NCBI GenBank assembly: GCA_003248935.1
Contig: QFQF01000001.1
Coordinates: 310,001 to 374,000 of the forward strand
DNA length: 64,000 nt
Reading direction: 5' to 3'
Source: Sphingobium sp.
GTDB lineage: Bacteria; Pseudomonadota; Alphaproteobacteria; Sphingomonadales; Sphingomonadaceae
A program made the position numbers and the translations under genes. The stretch's first letter is position 1; each line of letters starts with the position of its first letter. Of the stretch, positions 8,510-16,933 are shown one piece after another. The notes under the pieces are model-generated. The model searched no databases, was not told the origin of the DNA, and saw only the letters and a list, made by a program, of their open reading frames with translations.

Positions 8510-10615
8510 ATGTCCAGCATGGTTTCACTGGTCTCCAATCCAGCCCCACTGGTCCGCATGTCGCTGATTGCCCTGCTCCTTTCGACGGCATCCGCCGGGG
8601 CGCAGACCGAAAGCGTGCCGCCGCCCACCAATTTGCTGCCCGGCGCCATCGCTCCCGCACCCCAGACGGCACAGCCCGCACAGACAGTTCAGAACACGAC
8701 GCAGGGCGACTGGGAGCGTGCCCGCGCACAGGTCGGCGTCCCCACCGACGCGCAAATCGGCGCGGCCATCGCGCAATGGCGATCCCTGCAACAGAGCGAC
8801 ACCCTGCCCGCCGCCAGCTATTCCAGCTTCATCATCGCCAATCCGGGCTGGCCGGGCGAGGACCGCATGCGTCGCCTCGCCGAAACCCGGATCGATCCCA
8901 ACAGCTATCAGCCAAGCCAGGTGGTCGCCTATTTCTCGCGCCTGCCCGCCCGCACCGCCGTCGGTCATGCGCGCTACGCCGCCGCGCTTTCCGCCATGGG
9001 GCGGCTGCCGGAGGCGCGACTGGAGGCGCGAGCCGCCTGGACGGCCGGTGGCCTGACGCCCGACGATGAGGCACGCCTGCTCTCTGCCTTCGGCTCGTCC
9101 TTCACCACCGCTGACCATGATGCGCGCGCCGACATGCTCCTGTGGCAGCGGAACAGCGGCGGCGTGGACCGCATCCTCTCCTATACCTCGACCGCGCGGC
9201 GTCCGGCCTTCGCCGCCCGTCTCGCGATGATCCGCAAGGCGCCGGACGCTGCCGTCAAGGTCGCCGCCGCCGAATCCTATTCCGCCGCCGATGCGGGCTT
9301 CCTCGCCGACAAGGCCATGTGGCTGCGCGATCAGGGCAACAGCATCGCCGCGCGCACCCTGCTGGCGAACCGGCCGGTCCTGGCATCCCGTCCCGGTGAC
9401 GTGGAGGACTTCTACGAGGCGCTGCTCGCCAACGCGCGCGCCGCCGCTAACGACAGCCAGTGGTCGTTCGCCTGGGCGATCGCCAGCAAGGTCGACGATG
9501 CGCTCGCCCCCGGCGTGCAGGTGCGTGATCAGGGAATCGGCGTGCGCGACGACTATACCAGCCTTACCTGGCTGGCGGGCACGACCGCCTTCTACAATCT
9601 CAACAAGCCCGCGGACGCGATGGGCATGTTCCAGCGCTACGCGACCGCCGCCCGCTCGCCCCAGACAATCAGCAAGGGCTATTACTGGGCCGGGCGCGCC
9701 GCACTGGCGATGAACGACAGGACGCGGGCGGACTCATTCTTCGCCCTTGCGGCAGGCTATCCCGATCAGTTCTATGGTCAACTCTCGCTCGAACGCCTCG
9801 GCCGCCCGGTGCCGACCCCGGCGACGATGGACCGTTCGCTATCCATAACCCCGGCGCAACGCACCGCCTTCACCAACAGCAGCGTGGTGCGCGCGGCGAA
9901 GGCGCTGGGCCAGATGGGCCTGTGGGAAGACCAGAGCAAGTTCATCCGCGCCATCGCCGCCAACGCGGATTCGCAGGCCGACCATCAGCTCGCAACCGAG
10001 CTGGCACTCGCGATCGGCCGCCCGGACCTGGGCGTCATGGTCGGCCGCCGCGCCGTGGCGGATGGCCTGTCGGGCTATGGCAGCGCGAGCTTCCCGCGGA
10101 TCACCGTGCCGTCGGGTCATCAGGCCAACTGGACGATGATCCACGCCATCGCGCGGCAGGAAAGCCAGTTCGACCGCGCCGCCGTCAGCCATGCGGGTGC
10201 GCGCGGACTGATGCAGCTGATGCCCGGCACCGCACGGGAAACGGCGGGCAAGATCGGCCTCAGCTACAATGCCGGCGCGCTCACGGCCGATACAGGCTAC
10301 AACATCCAGCTCGGCAGCACCTATTTCCAGAAGATGCTGAGCTATTATTCGGGCAGCTATCCGCTCGCCGTCGCTGCCTACAACGCCGGGCCGGGCAACG
10401 TGAACAAGTGGCTGGCCGCCAATGGCGACCCGCGCCTGTCGGGCGCGGACATGCTGCGCTGGATCGAAAGCATCCCTATCTACGAGACGCGCAATTATGT
10501 GCAGCGGGTGCTGGAAAATGCCGTCGTCTACGACGCGATGAACCCCGGCAATGCGCGTTTCCGTGGATCGGCGACGCCGCTCAGCCGCTATCTGGGCAAG
10601 AACAGCGCGGGCTGA
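8510..10615 (+). CDS. Soluble lytic murein transglycosylase (Slt family)
   Basis: The 701-residue periplasmic enzyme cleaves peptidoglycan glycan strands with formation of 1,6-anhydro-muramyl ends. A signal peptide is visible (LIALLLSTASAGAQ). The long helical middle part is the superhelical U/L-type domain of Slt70. The C-terminal SLT domain has the catalytic glutamate near residue 551 (ARQESQFD), followed by GLMQLMPGTA and AVAAYNAGPGNVNKW. The start at ATG 8510 follows AAGGAAG (8492-8498) at a slightly long distance; ATG 8519 is an alternative. The dipicolinate synthase gene is divergent and greB follows 39 bases downstream. Confidence 0.92.
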   Translation: MSSMVSLVSNPAPLVRMSLIALLLSTASAGAQTESVPPPTNLLPGAIAPAPQTAQPAQTVQNTTQGDWERARAQVGVPTDAQIGAAIAQWRSLQQSDTLPAASYSSFIIANPGWPGEDRMRRLAETRIDPNSYQPSQVVAYFSRLPARTAVGHARYAAALSAMGRLPEARLEARAAWTAGGLTPDDEARLLSAFGSSFTTADHDARADMLLWQRNSGGVDRILSYTSTARRPAFAARLAMIRKAPDAAVKVAAAESYSAADAGFLADKAMWLRDQGNSIAARTLLANRPVLASRPGDVEDFYEALLANARAAANDSQWSFAWAIASKVDDALAPGVQVRDQGIGVRDDYTSLTWLAGTTAFYNLNKPADAMGMFQRYATAARSPQTISKGYYWAGRAALAMNDRTRADSFFALAAGYPDQFYGQLSLERLGRPVPTPATMDRSLSITPAQRTAFTNSSVVRAAKALGQMGLWEDQSKFIRAIAANADSQADHQLATELALAIGRPDLGVMVGRRAVADGLSGYGSASFPRITVPSGHQANWTMIHAIARQESQFDRAAVSHAGARGLMQLMPGTARETAGKIGLSYNAGALTADTGYNIQLGSTYFQKMLSYYSGSYPLAVAAYNAGPGNVNKWLAANGDPRLSGADMLRWIESIPIYETRNYVQRVLENAVVYDAMNPGNARFRGSATPLSRYLGKNSAG

Positions 10616-10654
10616 CCCTTCGCGCGGGCAGCGGCCTGCGCTAAGGCACCGCCT

Positions 10655-11140
10655 ATGAGCACGCCCTATCCCAACTACATCACCCCGGCAGGCTTTGCCG
10701 CCCTGCGCGCGGAATATGACCATCTGCTCGGCGTCGAGCGCCCCCGCATCGTGGAGGTGGTGAGCTGGGCGGCCAGCAATGGCGACCGCAGCGAGAATGG
10801 CGACTATCTCTACGGCCGCAAGCGGATGCGGGAGATCGACGGCCAGCTGCGTCGCCTGTCGAAGAAGATGAAGGACGCCAAGGTCGTCGACCCGCGCCAG
10901 CAGCCGGACAAGAGCAAGGTGTTCTTCGGCTGCACCGTGACCATCGCGGACGAGGACGACATCCACCGCACCATCACGATCGTGGGCAATGACGAGGCTG
11001 ATGCCGGTGCCGGGCGCATCGGCTGGGGCTCCCCCATCGCCCGCGCGCTGCGCGGTGCAGCGACCGGCGACCTGCGCCGCGTGATGCTGCCCGCCGGCGA
11101 GAAGGAATATGAGGTGATGGTGATCAGCTACCCGGACTGA
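10655..11140 (+). CDS. greB: Transcription elongation factor GreB
   Basis: The 161-residue protein inserts a coiled coil into the secondary channel of RNA polymerase and stimulates cleavage of backtracked transcripts. The N-terminal coiled coil carries the acidic tip in SNGDRSENGDYLYGRKRMRE. The C-terminal FKBP-like domain has GNDEADAGAGRIGWGSPIAR, the pattern that separates GreB from GreA. A weak AAGG precedes the ATG. It is probably transcribed with slt. Confidence 0.93.
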   Translation: MSTPYPNYITPAGFAALRAEYDHLLGVERPRIVEVVSWAASNGDRSENGDYLYGRKRMREIDGQLRRLSKKMKDAKVVDPRQQPDKSKVFFGCTVTIADEDDIHRTITIVGNDEADAGAGRIGWGSPIARALRGAATGDLRRVMLPAGEKEYEVMVISYPD

Positions 11141-11146
11141 CGCCGC

Positions 11147-11947
11147 TCACTTCGGCTTGTAGCCGTATGCGTCCTGCGCCAGCTTGATCACCTCCGGGTC
11201 GGCGGCGGGCATGTCGGTCGGCACCAGCCGTTCCAGCGTTTCGGCGACATGGGTCAGCGCCGCGATCCGCGCCGCCTTCCGGTTGTTGCCGTCGATCACC
11301 TTCCACGGTGCCCAGCGCGTGTCGGTGTGCTTGAACATGTCGTGCATGGCGGCGAGATAGTCCTTGCGCCGCGACCGGTTGCGATAGTCGTCCTTGCCGG
11401 TCTTCCACCGCTTCCACGGCGTATCGAGCCGCTCCGCAAGTTGCTTGTCCTGCGTATCCTGCGTGACGTGCAGGAACAGCTTCACGATGTTGGTGCCGCT
11501 GTCGATCTGCTGCGCCTCGAACGCGTTGATCTCGTCATAGCCGCGCTTCCACTCCTTCTCGGAGCAATAGCCCTCGACCCGCTCGACCAGCACGCGCCCG
11601 TACCAGCTCCGGTCGAACACCGCGATATCCTGGCTGGCGGGCAGCTTCGTCCAGAACCGCCACAGATAATGGCGATCCAGCTCCTCCTGCGTCGGCGCGG
11701 AGATCGGCCAGACCTCGTAATAGCGCGGGTCCCATTCGGCGGTCATCCGCTTGATGACGCCGCCCTTGCCCGCCGCGTCCCACCCCTCGAACAGGATGAT
11801 CGACCGGCGGCGGTGGACGATGTGGGCGACCTGCACCTTGGCGAGCCGTTCCTGAAGTTCGGCGAGGGTGGCGTCATAGTCGCCCTGAAACTTCTCGCCG
11901 TCCTCGAAATCCTCCAGTCGGATCGTCACCCTGTCGCCTCTTCCCAT
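11147..11947 (-). CDS. ppk2: Polyphosphate kinase 2 family protein
   Basis: The 266-residue single-domain PPK2 transfers phosphate between polyphosphate and nucleotides. Walker A is GWDAAGKGG at residues 55-63. The lid and Walker B regions show IAVFDRSWYGRVLVERVEG and KLFLHVTQDTQDKQL. NTP-forming versus NDP-forming subclass cannot be assigned by eye. It starts ten bases after the aspS stop on the same strand, so it is likely read from the aspS transcript. With ppk1 and ppx at 15403-19069 the window holds three polyphosphate enzymes. Confidence 0.92.
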   Translation of the reverse strand: MGRGDRVTIRLEDFEDGEKFQGDYDATLAELQERLAKVQVAHIVHRRRSIILFEGWDAAGKGGVIKRMTAEWDPRYYEVWPISAPTQEELDRHYLWRFWTKLPASQDIAVFDRSWYGRVLVERVEGYCSEKEWKRGYDEINAFEAQQIDSGTNIVKLFLHVTQDTQDKQLAERLDTPWKRWKTGKDDYRNRSRRKDYLAAMHDMFKHTDTRWAPWKVIDGNNRKAARIAALTHVAETLERLVPTDMPAADPEVIKLAQDAYGYKPK

Positions 11948-11957
11948 GAATCGCGCC

Positions 11958-13742
11958 TCAGCCCTTCTTTTGCGGCTCCACGACGCGAATGTGAAGGTCG
12001 CGCAGCTGCTTGAGCTCGGCTTGGCTGGGTGCGCCCATCAGCAGGTCTTCGGCGCGCTGGTTCATCGGGAACAGCGTGATCTCGCGCAGATTCTGTGCGC
12101 CGCACAACAGCATCACGATGCGGTCGACGCCCGCCGCCATGCCGCCATGGGGCGGCGCGCCGTACTGGAACGCGCGATAGAGGCCGCCGAAGCGCTCCTC
12201 GACGTCCGCCTGGCTGAGGCCGACAAGCTCGAACGCCTTCACCATGGCCTCGGGCGACTGGTTGCGGATCGAACCCGAAGCGATCTCATAGCCGTTGCAG
12301 ACCATGTCGTACTGATAGGCCTTCAGGCTCAGCGGATCGCCGCCGTTCAGCGCCTCCAGCCCGCCCTGCGGCATCGAGAACGGGTTGTGCGCGAAATCGA
12401 TCTTCTTCTCGTCCTCGTCATATTCATAGAACGGGAAGTCGACGATCCAGCAGAGCGCGAACCGGTCCTTGTCGATCAGGTCGAGCTGCTCGCCGATGCG
12501 AATGCGCGCGAGACCGGCGAGCTTGGCCGCCTGCCCTTCCTTGCCCGCTGCGAAGAACACACCGTCATTGGGGCCAAGGCCCAGCGCCGCGATCAGCTTC
12601 GCCGTCGCCTCCTCGCCATGGTTCTTCGCGATCGGGCCGCCGGGCACGCCATCCTTGATATTGATGTAGCCAAGGCCGGAATAGCCCTCGCCCCGCGCCC
12701 AGTTGTTCATGTCGTCGAAGAACTTGCGGCTGCCTGCGCCAGCGCCCGGTGCCGGGATCGCGCGGATGACCGCGCCACCCTCCACCAGCGAGGCGAAGAT
12801 GCCGAAGCCCGACCCGTGGAAATGGTCCGTGACGTCGGTGATCTCGATCGGGTTGCGAAGGTCGGGCTTGTCGCTGCCGTACTTCAGCATCGCCTCGGCA
12901 TGCGGGATGCGCGGGAAGCTGCCTGCCGGGGTCACCGGCTTGCCGTCGGCGAACGCCTCGAACACGCTCGCGATCACCGGCTCCATCGTGTTCCACACGT
13001 CTTCCTGCGTGACGAAGCTCATCTCCAGGTCAAGCTGGTAGAACTCGCCCGGCAGACGGTCGGCGCGCGGATCCTCGTCGCGGAAGCAAGGCGCGATCTG
13101 GAAATAGCGGTCGAAACCGGCGACCATCAGCAGTTGCTTGTACTGCTGCGGCGCCTGCGGCAGCGCATAGAACTTGCCGGCATGGATGCGGCTCGGCACC
13201 AGGAAGTCGCGCGCGCCCTCCGGCGAGGACGCTGTCAGGATCGGCGTCGAATATTCGGTGAAGCCCGCGTCCTCCATCCGGCGGCGCATGTCGCGGATGA
13301 TCTGCGTGCGCTTGACGATGTTGGCGTGCAGCGTCTCGCGCCGCAGGTCGAGGAAACGATAACGCAGGCGCACGTCCTCGGGATAATCGGCCTCGCCCGC
13401 GACAGGCAGAGGCAGTTCCTGCGCGGCGGACAGCACGACCGCGTCCTCCGCCCGGATTTCGACCTCGCCGGTGGCAAGATTGGGGTTCACCGCCTCGTTC
13501 GCGCGGGCGACAACCCTGCCCGTCACGGTGACGACGCTCTCCGCACGCAGCGATTCGATCACCGCAAAGACCGGGCCGTCGACCTCGGTCACGATCTGGA
13601 TCATGCCGTAATGATCACGCAGGTCGATGAAGACGAGATCGCCGTGATCACGCTTGCGATGCACCCAGCCGGAGACACGGACAGTCTCGCCGACATGGGC
13701 GGACCGCAGTTCAGCGCATTTATGGGTGCGATAGGCGTGCAT
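11958..13742 (-). CDS. aspS: Aspartyl-tRNA synthetase, probably non-discriminating
   Basis: The 594-residue class II synthetase charges tRNA-Asp. It has an N-terminal OB-fold (GWVHRKRDHG), motif 2 in FRDEDPRADRLPGEFYQLD, the bacterial GAD insertion, and motif 3 in PPHGGMAAGVDRIVMLL. His33 in RKRDHG matches the histidine that marks non-discriminating enzymes, which also charge tRNA-Asn for later amidation by GatCAB. The start MHAYRTH at 13742 is the usual family N-terminus; an ATG eight codons upstream is less likely. It is divergent from rnd across 127 bases. Confidence 0.96.
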   Translation of the reverse strand: MHAYRTHKCAELRSAHVGETVRVSGWVHRKRDHGDLVFIDLRDHYGMIQIVTEVDGPVFAVIESLRAESVVTVTGRVVARANEAVNPNLATGEVEIRAEDAVVLSAAQELPLPVAGEADYPEDVRLRYRFLDLRRETLHANIVKRTQIIRDMRRRMEDAGFTEYSTPILTASSPEGARDFLVPSRIHAGKFYALPQAPQQYKQLLMVAGFDRYFQIAPCFRDEDPRADRLPGEFYQLDLEMSFVTQEDVWNTMEPVIASVFEAFADGKPVTPAGSFPRIPHAEAMLKYGSDKPDLRNPIEITDVTDHFHGSGFGIFASLVEGGAVIRAIPAPGAGAGSRKFFDDMNNWARGEGYSGLGYINIKDGVPGGPIAKNHGEEATAKLIAALGLGPNDGVFFAAGKEGQAAKLAGLARIRIGEQLDLIDKDRFALCWIVDFPFYEYDEDEKKIDFAHNPFSMPQGGLEALNGGDPLSLKAYQYDMVCNGYEIASGSIRNQSPEAMVKAFELVGLSQADVEERFGGLYRAFQYGAPPHGGMAAGVDRIVMLLCGAQNLREITLFPMNQRAEDLLMGAPSQAELKQLRDLHIRVVEPQKKG

Positions 13743-13869
13743 GGCGTTCTGGTCTTCCAACTGCATTTTACGGATAGGACATTGCCCGTTGGCGGGTTAT
13801 GGGCTGCAACTGTCGTTACTGACGCGCCCGCCGGGAAGCGGGCCAGCCCATAATAAGATCGAAGTCCAT

Positions 13870-15057
13870 ATGCAAATTCATCCGCTGATTACCGACAGCA
13901 AGACCCTCGCCGAATTCTGCGCGCGCATCGCCAAAAGCCCTTATGTGGCCGTCGATACCGAGTTCATGCGCGAAAACAGCTACTGGCCCGACCTCTGTCT
14001 GGTCCAGATCGCCGACGCCAACGAGGCCGCCGCGATCGACCCGAAGGCGCCCGGCCTCGACATGACCCCTCTCCTCGACCTCATGGTGGACAACCATGAT
14101 GTGCTCAAGGTCTTCCATGCGGGCGGGCAGGATATCGAAATCATCTTCAACCTGACCGGCAAGACGCCGCATCCGCTGTTCGACACGCAGATCGCCGCGA
14201 TGGCGCTCGGCCTTGGCGAGCAGATCGGCTACGGCAATCTGGTCGAGGCTTGGCTGGGCATCAGCCTCGACAAGGGCGCGCGCTTCACCGACTGGGCGCG
14301 CAGGCCGCTCGACAAGCGGCAGATCGACTATGCCATCGGCGACGTCACCTACCTGATCCAGATGTTCCCCGTGATGCTCGAAAAGCTGCGCAGCACCGGG
14401 CGCGGCGGCTGGCTCGACCAGGAGATGGAGCGGATCAGCGACGCGGAAAACTATATCAACCGGCCCGAGGACGCCTGGCGCCGGGTCCGCATCGCCAGCC
14501 GCAAGCCGGACGTGCTCGGCCGCCTGAAGGCGCTGGGCGCTTGGCGCGAGCAGGAGGCGCAGGACAAGAACCTGCCGCGCGGCCGCATCGTCAAGGACGA
14601 GACGCTGGCCGACATCGCGTCCCATCCGCCCCGTTCGCAGGACGACCTTGCCAAGGTCCGGGGGCTTTCGGCGGCATGGAAGGGCAACGACATCGGCGCC
14701 CGCCTGATGGCCGCGCTCGACGGTTATGCCCCGCTAGGCCGGGACGAGATGCCGGATCGCGACCCCAAGAAGCCCGGCCTGGGCAAGGACGGCGCGCTGG
14801 TCGCGGACCTCTTGAAGCTGCTCCTCAAGATCCGCTCGCGCGATATCAACGTCGCGGCCCGCCTGATCGCCCGGTCGGACGACATCGACGCGCTCGCGGC
14901 GGGCGTGCGGGACAATCTCTCGATCCTCGAAGGCTGGCGCTACGAACAGTTCGGGCGCGATGCCGTCGATCTAGTCGAGGGACGCATGGCCTTCGCCGTC
15001 CGCAACGGCCGCCTGCGCATGACACGAACCGGAGACGCGGTGGAGGGCAAGGCATGA
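13870..15057 (+). CDS. rnd: Ribonuclease D
   Basis: The 395-residue 3'-5' exoribonuclease trims tRNA precursors. DEDD motifs are present: AVDTEFM (Asp29, Glu31), VFHAGGQDIEII, and DKRQIDYAIGDVTYL for the last acidic pair. HRDC-type RNA-binding regions follow (SHPPRSQDDLAKVRGLSAAW). The start MQIHPLITD at ATG 13870 gives the normal length. The last four bases overlap the start of the I78-type lipoprotein gene (ATGA). Confidence 0.95.
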   Translation: MQIHPLITDSKTLAEFCARIAKSPYVAVDTEFMRENSYWPDLCLVQIADANEAAAIDPKAPGLDMTPLLDLMVDNHDVLKVFHAGGQDIEIIFNLTGKTPHPLFDTQIAAMALGLGEQIGYGNLVEAWLGISLDKGARFTDWARRPLDKRQIDYAIGDVTYLIQMFPVMLEKLRSTGRGGWLDQEMERISDAENYINRPEDAWRRVRIASRKPDVLGRLKALGAWREQEAQDKNLPRGRIVKDETLADIASHPPRSQDDLAKVRGLSAAWKGNDIGARLMAALDGYAPLGRDEMPDRDPKKPGLGKDGALVADLLKLLLKIRSRDINVAARLIARSDDIDALAAGVRDNLSILEGWRYEQFGRDAVDLVEGRMAFAVRNGRLRMTRTGDAVEGKA

Positions 15058-15386
15058 ACGGGAATATGACCGGCAAGACGCATGGCATGATCGCGCTTGG
15101 GCTGCTGGCGATGCCGCTCGCGGCCTGCGCGACGACGACGACGGGCGGCGATACCTCCGCAACGCCGCCGCCCACGGAGGCGGGCACCTGCTCCAACGAC
15201 GGCCTCGACCGCTTTGTCGGCCAGGCGGCGACGGCGGAACTGGGCGCGGAAATCCTGAAGGCATCCGGCGCGCGTACGCTGCGCTGGGGCGCGCCGGGGA
15301 CGGCGATGACGATGGATTTCCGTCCGGACCGGCTGACCGTCAGCTATGACGAGAAGATGGCGATCACCGCGGCACGCTGCGGCTGA
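15054..15386 (+). CDS. I78-family peptidase inhibitor-like lipoprotein
   Basis: The 110-residue protein starts with a lipoprotein signal (IALGLLAMPLAAC), so it should be anchored by a lipidated cysteine near residue 25. The C-terminal part (LDRFVGQAATAELGAEIL, then SGARTLRWGAPGTAMTMD and RLTVSYDEKMAITAARCG) fits the Inhibitor_I78 family, small proteins related to a fungal peptidase inhibitor. The real target in bacteria is not established. The ATG overlaps the rnd stop by four bases, so translation is coupled. It converges with ppx, with 16 bases between. Confidence 0.75.
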   Translation: MNGNMTGKTHGMIALGLLAMPLAACATTTTGGDTSATPPPTEAGTCSNDGLDRFVGQAATAELGAEILKASGARTLRWGAPGTAMTMDFRPDRLTVSYDEKMAITAARCG

Positions 15387-15402
15387 GACCAGGCCAACCG
15401 GC

Positions 15403-16920
15403 CTAGGCGCCGTCCAGGACCACCCGATAGGGCAGGTTCATGGCCTGCGCGAGCTGACGCAGCCGCCGCTCGACCGCTTCGCCATGAAGGTCCGCATGCT
15501 GCGCGGGCAGGATCAGCGACAGCGCCTCCCCATCCGCCTCCAGCCGGCCCGCCCGCAACGGCCCCTCTACGCCGCCGGACAGCCGCTGGCCGAGCCGGAT
15601 GGCAAGGCCCCATAACGCCGCGCGCCGCAGCGCCTCCGGTCGCGCAAGCCGCGCCAGTTCCGGCGCGGTGCCGATACCGGCGCCGAAATTGCTGTACAGC
15701 GCCTGCGCCAGCATCGCCCGCCCCTCGACGTCGATGCCCACCCAATTGCTGTGCAGCGCGATCTCCACGCCTCGTTCCGACCGGAAATCGGGATTGGCCC
15801 GCCAGCCGACATCGGCAAGCAGGCAGGCGGTGCGGCGGATGCGCCGCCATTTCGACCCGTCCTCCAGGAACAGAGGCGCGATCCAGTTCTCTATGAGGTC
15901 GCCATGACCGGGAAAGCGCCCCTGCGCCTCGCCCTCCGCCTCGGCCGCGACCAGCAACGGGTCGAGCGCACGAATATCCTGTGGCAACGCCGTGTAGAGC
16001 AGTCCTTCCCGCAGGCCGTAGGCCGAAACGATCAGCCGGGTGCTCTTGAGCTGCCGCACGAGCACGGACAACAGCCCCGCCGCGCCCGGCAGGGTCGGGA
16101 TGCGCGATCCCGTCAGCGCCGGCACCCCCTTCAGCGAGTCGCGGCCCATGTGGGAGACGGCGCGCGACAGGTGCTGCGCCCGCTCGGGCGGCATTTCATA
16201 GTTATGGATCACAGGCAACGGAAAGCCCGTCAGGTGCATGTCGAGCCGCGCCATCGAACGCCAGGAGCCGCCCACGAGATAGAAGGGCAGTCCCTTCTGG
16301 CCCGTGTCCCAGCCCGATCTGGCGATCAGCTTGCTGACTGCCCGCTCGAACGCGGCGCTGCCCTTCGCCCGCAGGGCCGGCAGACGCAGCACGCCAAGCG
16401 GCAGGGACACGCACTGATGCACCCTGCCTCCACTGACCCGCACCAGTTCCAGGCTGCCGCCGCCCAGATCGCCGACGATGCCGTCCGCATCAGGAATCGC
16501 GGACAGCACACCATATCCGGATGCCTCACCCTCCTGCCCGCCCGACAGCAGTTCGATGTCGAGGCCGAGGGCATTGGCACGGGCAATGAACTCCGGACCG
16601 TTGGACGCATCGCGCACCGCGGCGGTCGCCACGCAGCGCAGGTCCGTCACGCCCATCTCCGCGCACAGGTGCCGGAAACGCGCCAGCGCCGTCAGTCCGC
16701 GCTCCATCGCCGCCGTGTCCATCGCGCCGGTGGTCGCCAGCCCGCTGCCCAGCCCGGCCATCACCTTCTCGTTGAAGAGGATGAAGGGAATGCGCCGCGG
16801 CCCGTCATAGACGACCAGACGCACGCTGTTGGAGCCGATGTCGATGATCGCGGAGCGCGCGGTCGCGCTGGCCGGATCGACGGCCCGGGTGTCGGCCTCG
16901 GTCTGCACGAGGGTCAGCAT
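15403..16920 (-). CDS. ppx: Exopolyphosphatase / Ppx-GppA family
   Basis: The 505-residue protein belongs to the ASKHA phosphatases that remove terminal phosphates from polyphosphate or from pppGpp. Phosphate-1 loop IDIGSNSVRLVVYDG and phosphate-2 loop GDLGGGSLELVRV are clear. LVGGSWRSMARLDMHL and the C-terminal HD-like region (CLLADVGWRANPDFRSE) match the long form. The start at ATG 16920 is eight bases after GAAGAGG; ATG 16926 is too close to that site. It follows ppk1 by 13 bases, so polyphosphate synthesis and breakdown share a transcript. Confidence 0.92.
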   Translation of the reverse strand: MLTLVQTEADTRAVDPASATARSAIIDIGSNSVRLVVYDGPRRIPFILFNEKVMAGLGSGLATTGAMDTAAMERGLTALARFRHLCAEMGVTDLRCVATAAVRDASNGPEFIARANALGLDIELLSGGQEGEASGYGVLSAIPDADGIVGDLGGGSLELVRVSGGRVHQCVSLPLGVLRLPALRAKGSAAFERAVSKLIARSGWDTGQKGLPFYLVGGSWRSMARLDMHLTGFPLPVIHNYEMPPERAQHLSRAVSHMGRDSLKGVPALTGSRIPTLPGAAGLLSVLVRQLKSTRLIVSAYGLREGLLYTALPQDIRALDPLLVAAEAEGEAQGRFPGHGDLIENWIAPLFLEDGSKWRRIRRTACLLADVGWRANPDFRSERGVEIALHSNWVGIDVEGRAMLAQALYSNFGAGIGTAPELARLARPEALRRAALWGLAIRLGQRLSGGVEGPLRAGRLEADGEALSLILPAQHADLHGEAVERRLRQLAQAMNLPYRVVLDGA

Positions 16921-16933
16921 CGCCATGGCCTCT

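Noticed and set aside
11946..13853. 635-codon frame antisense to aspS
   Set aside because: It mirrors aspS exactly and has shadow composition; aspS is certain.
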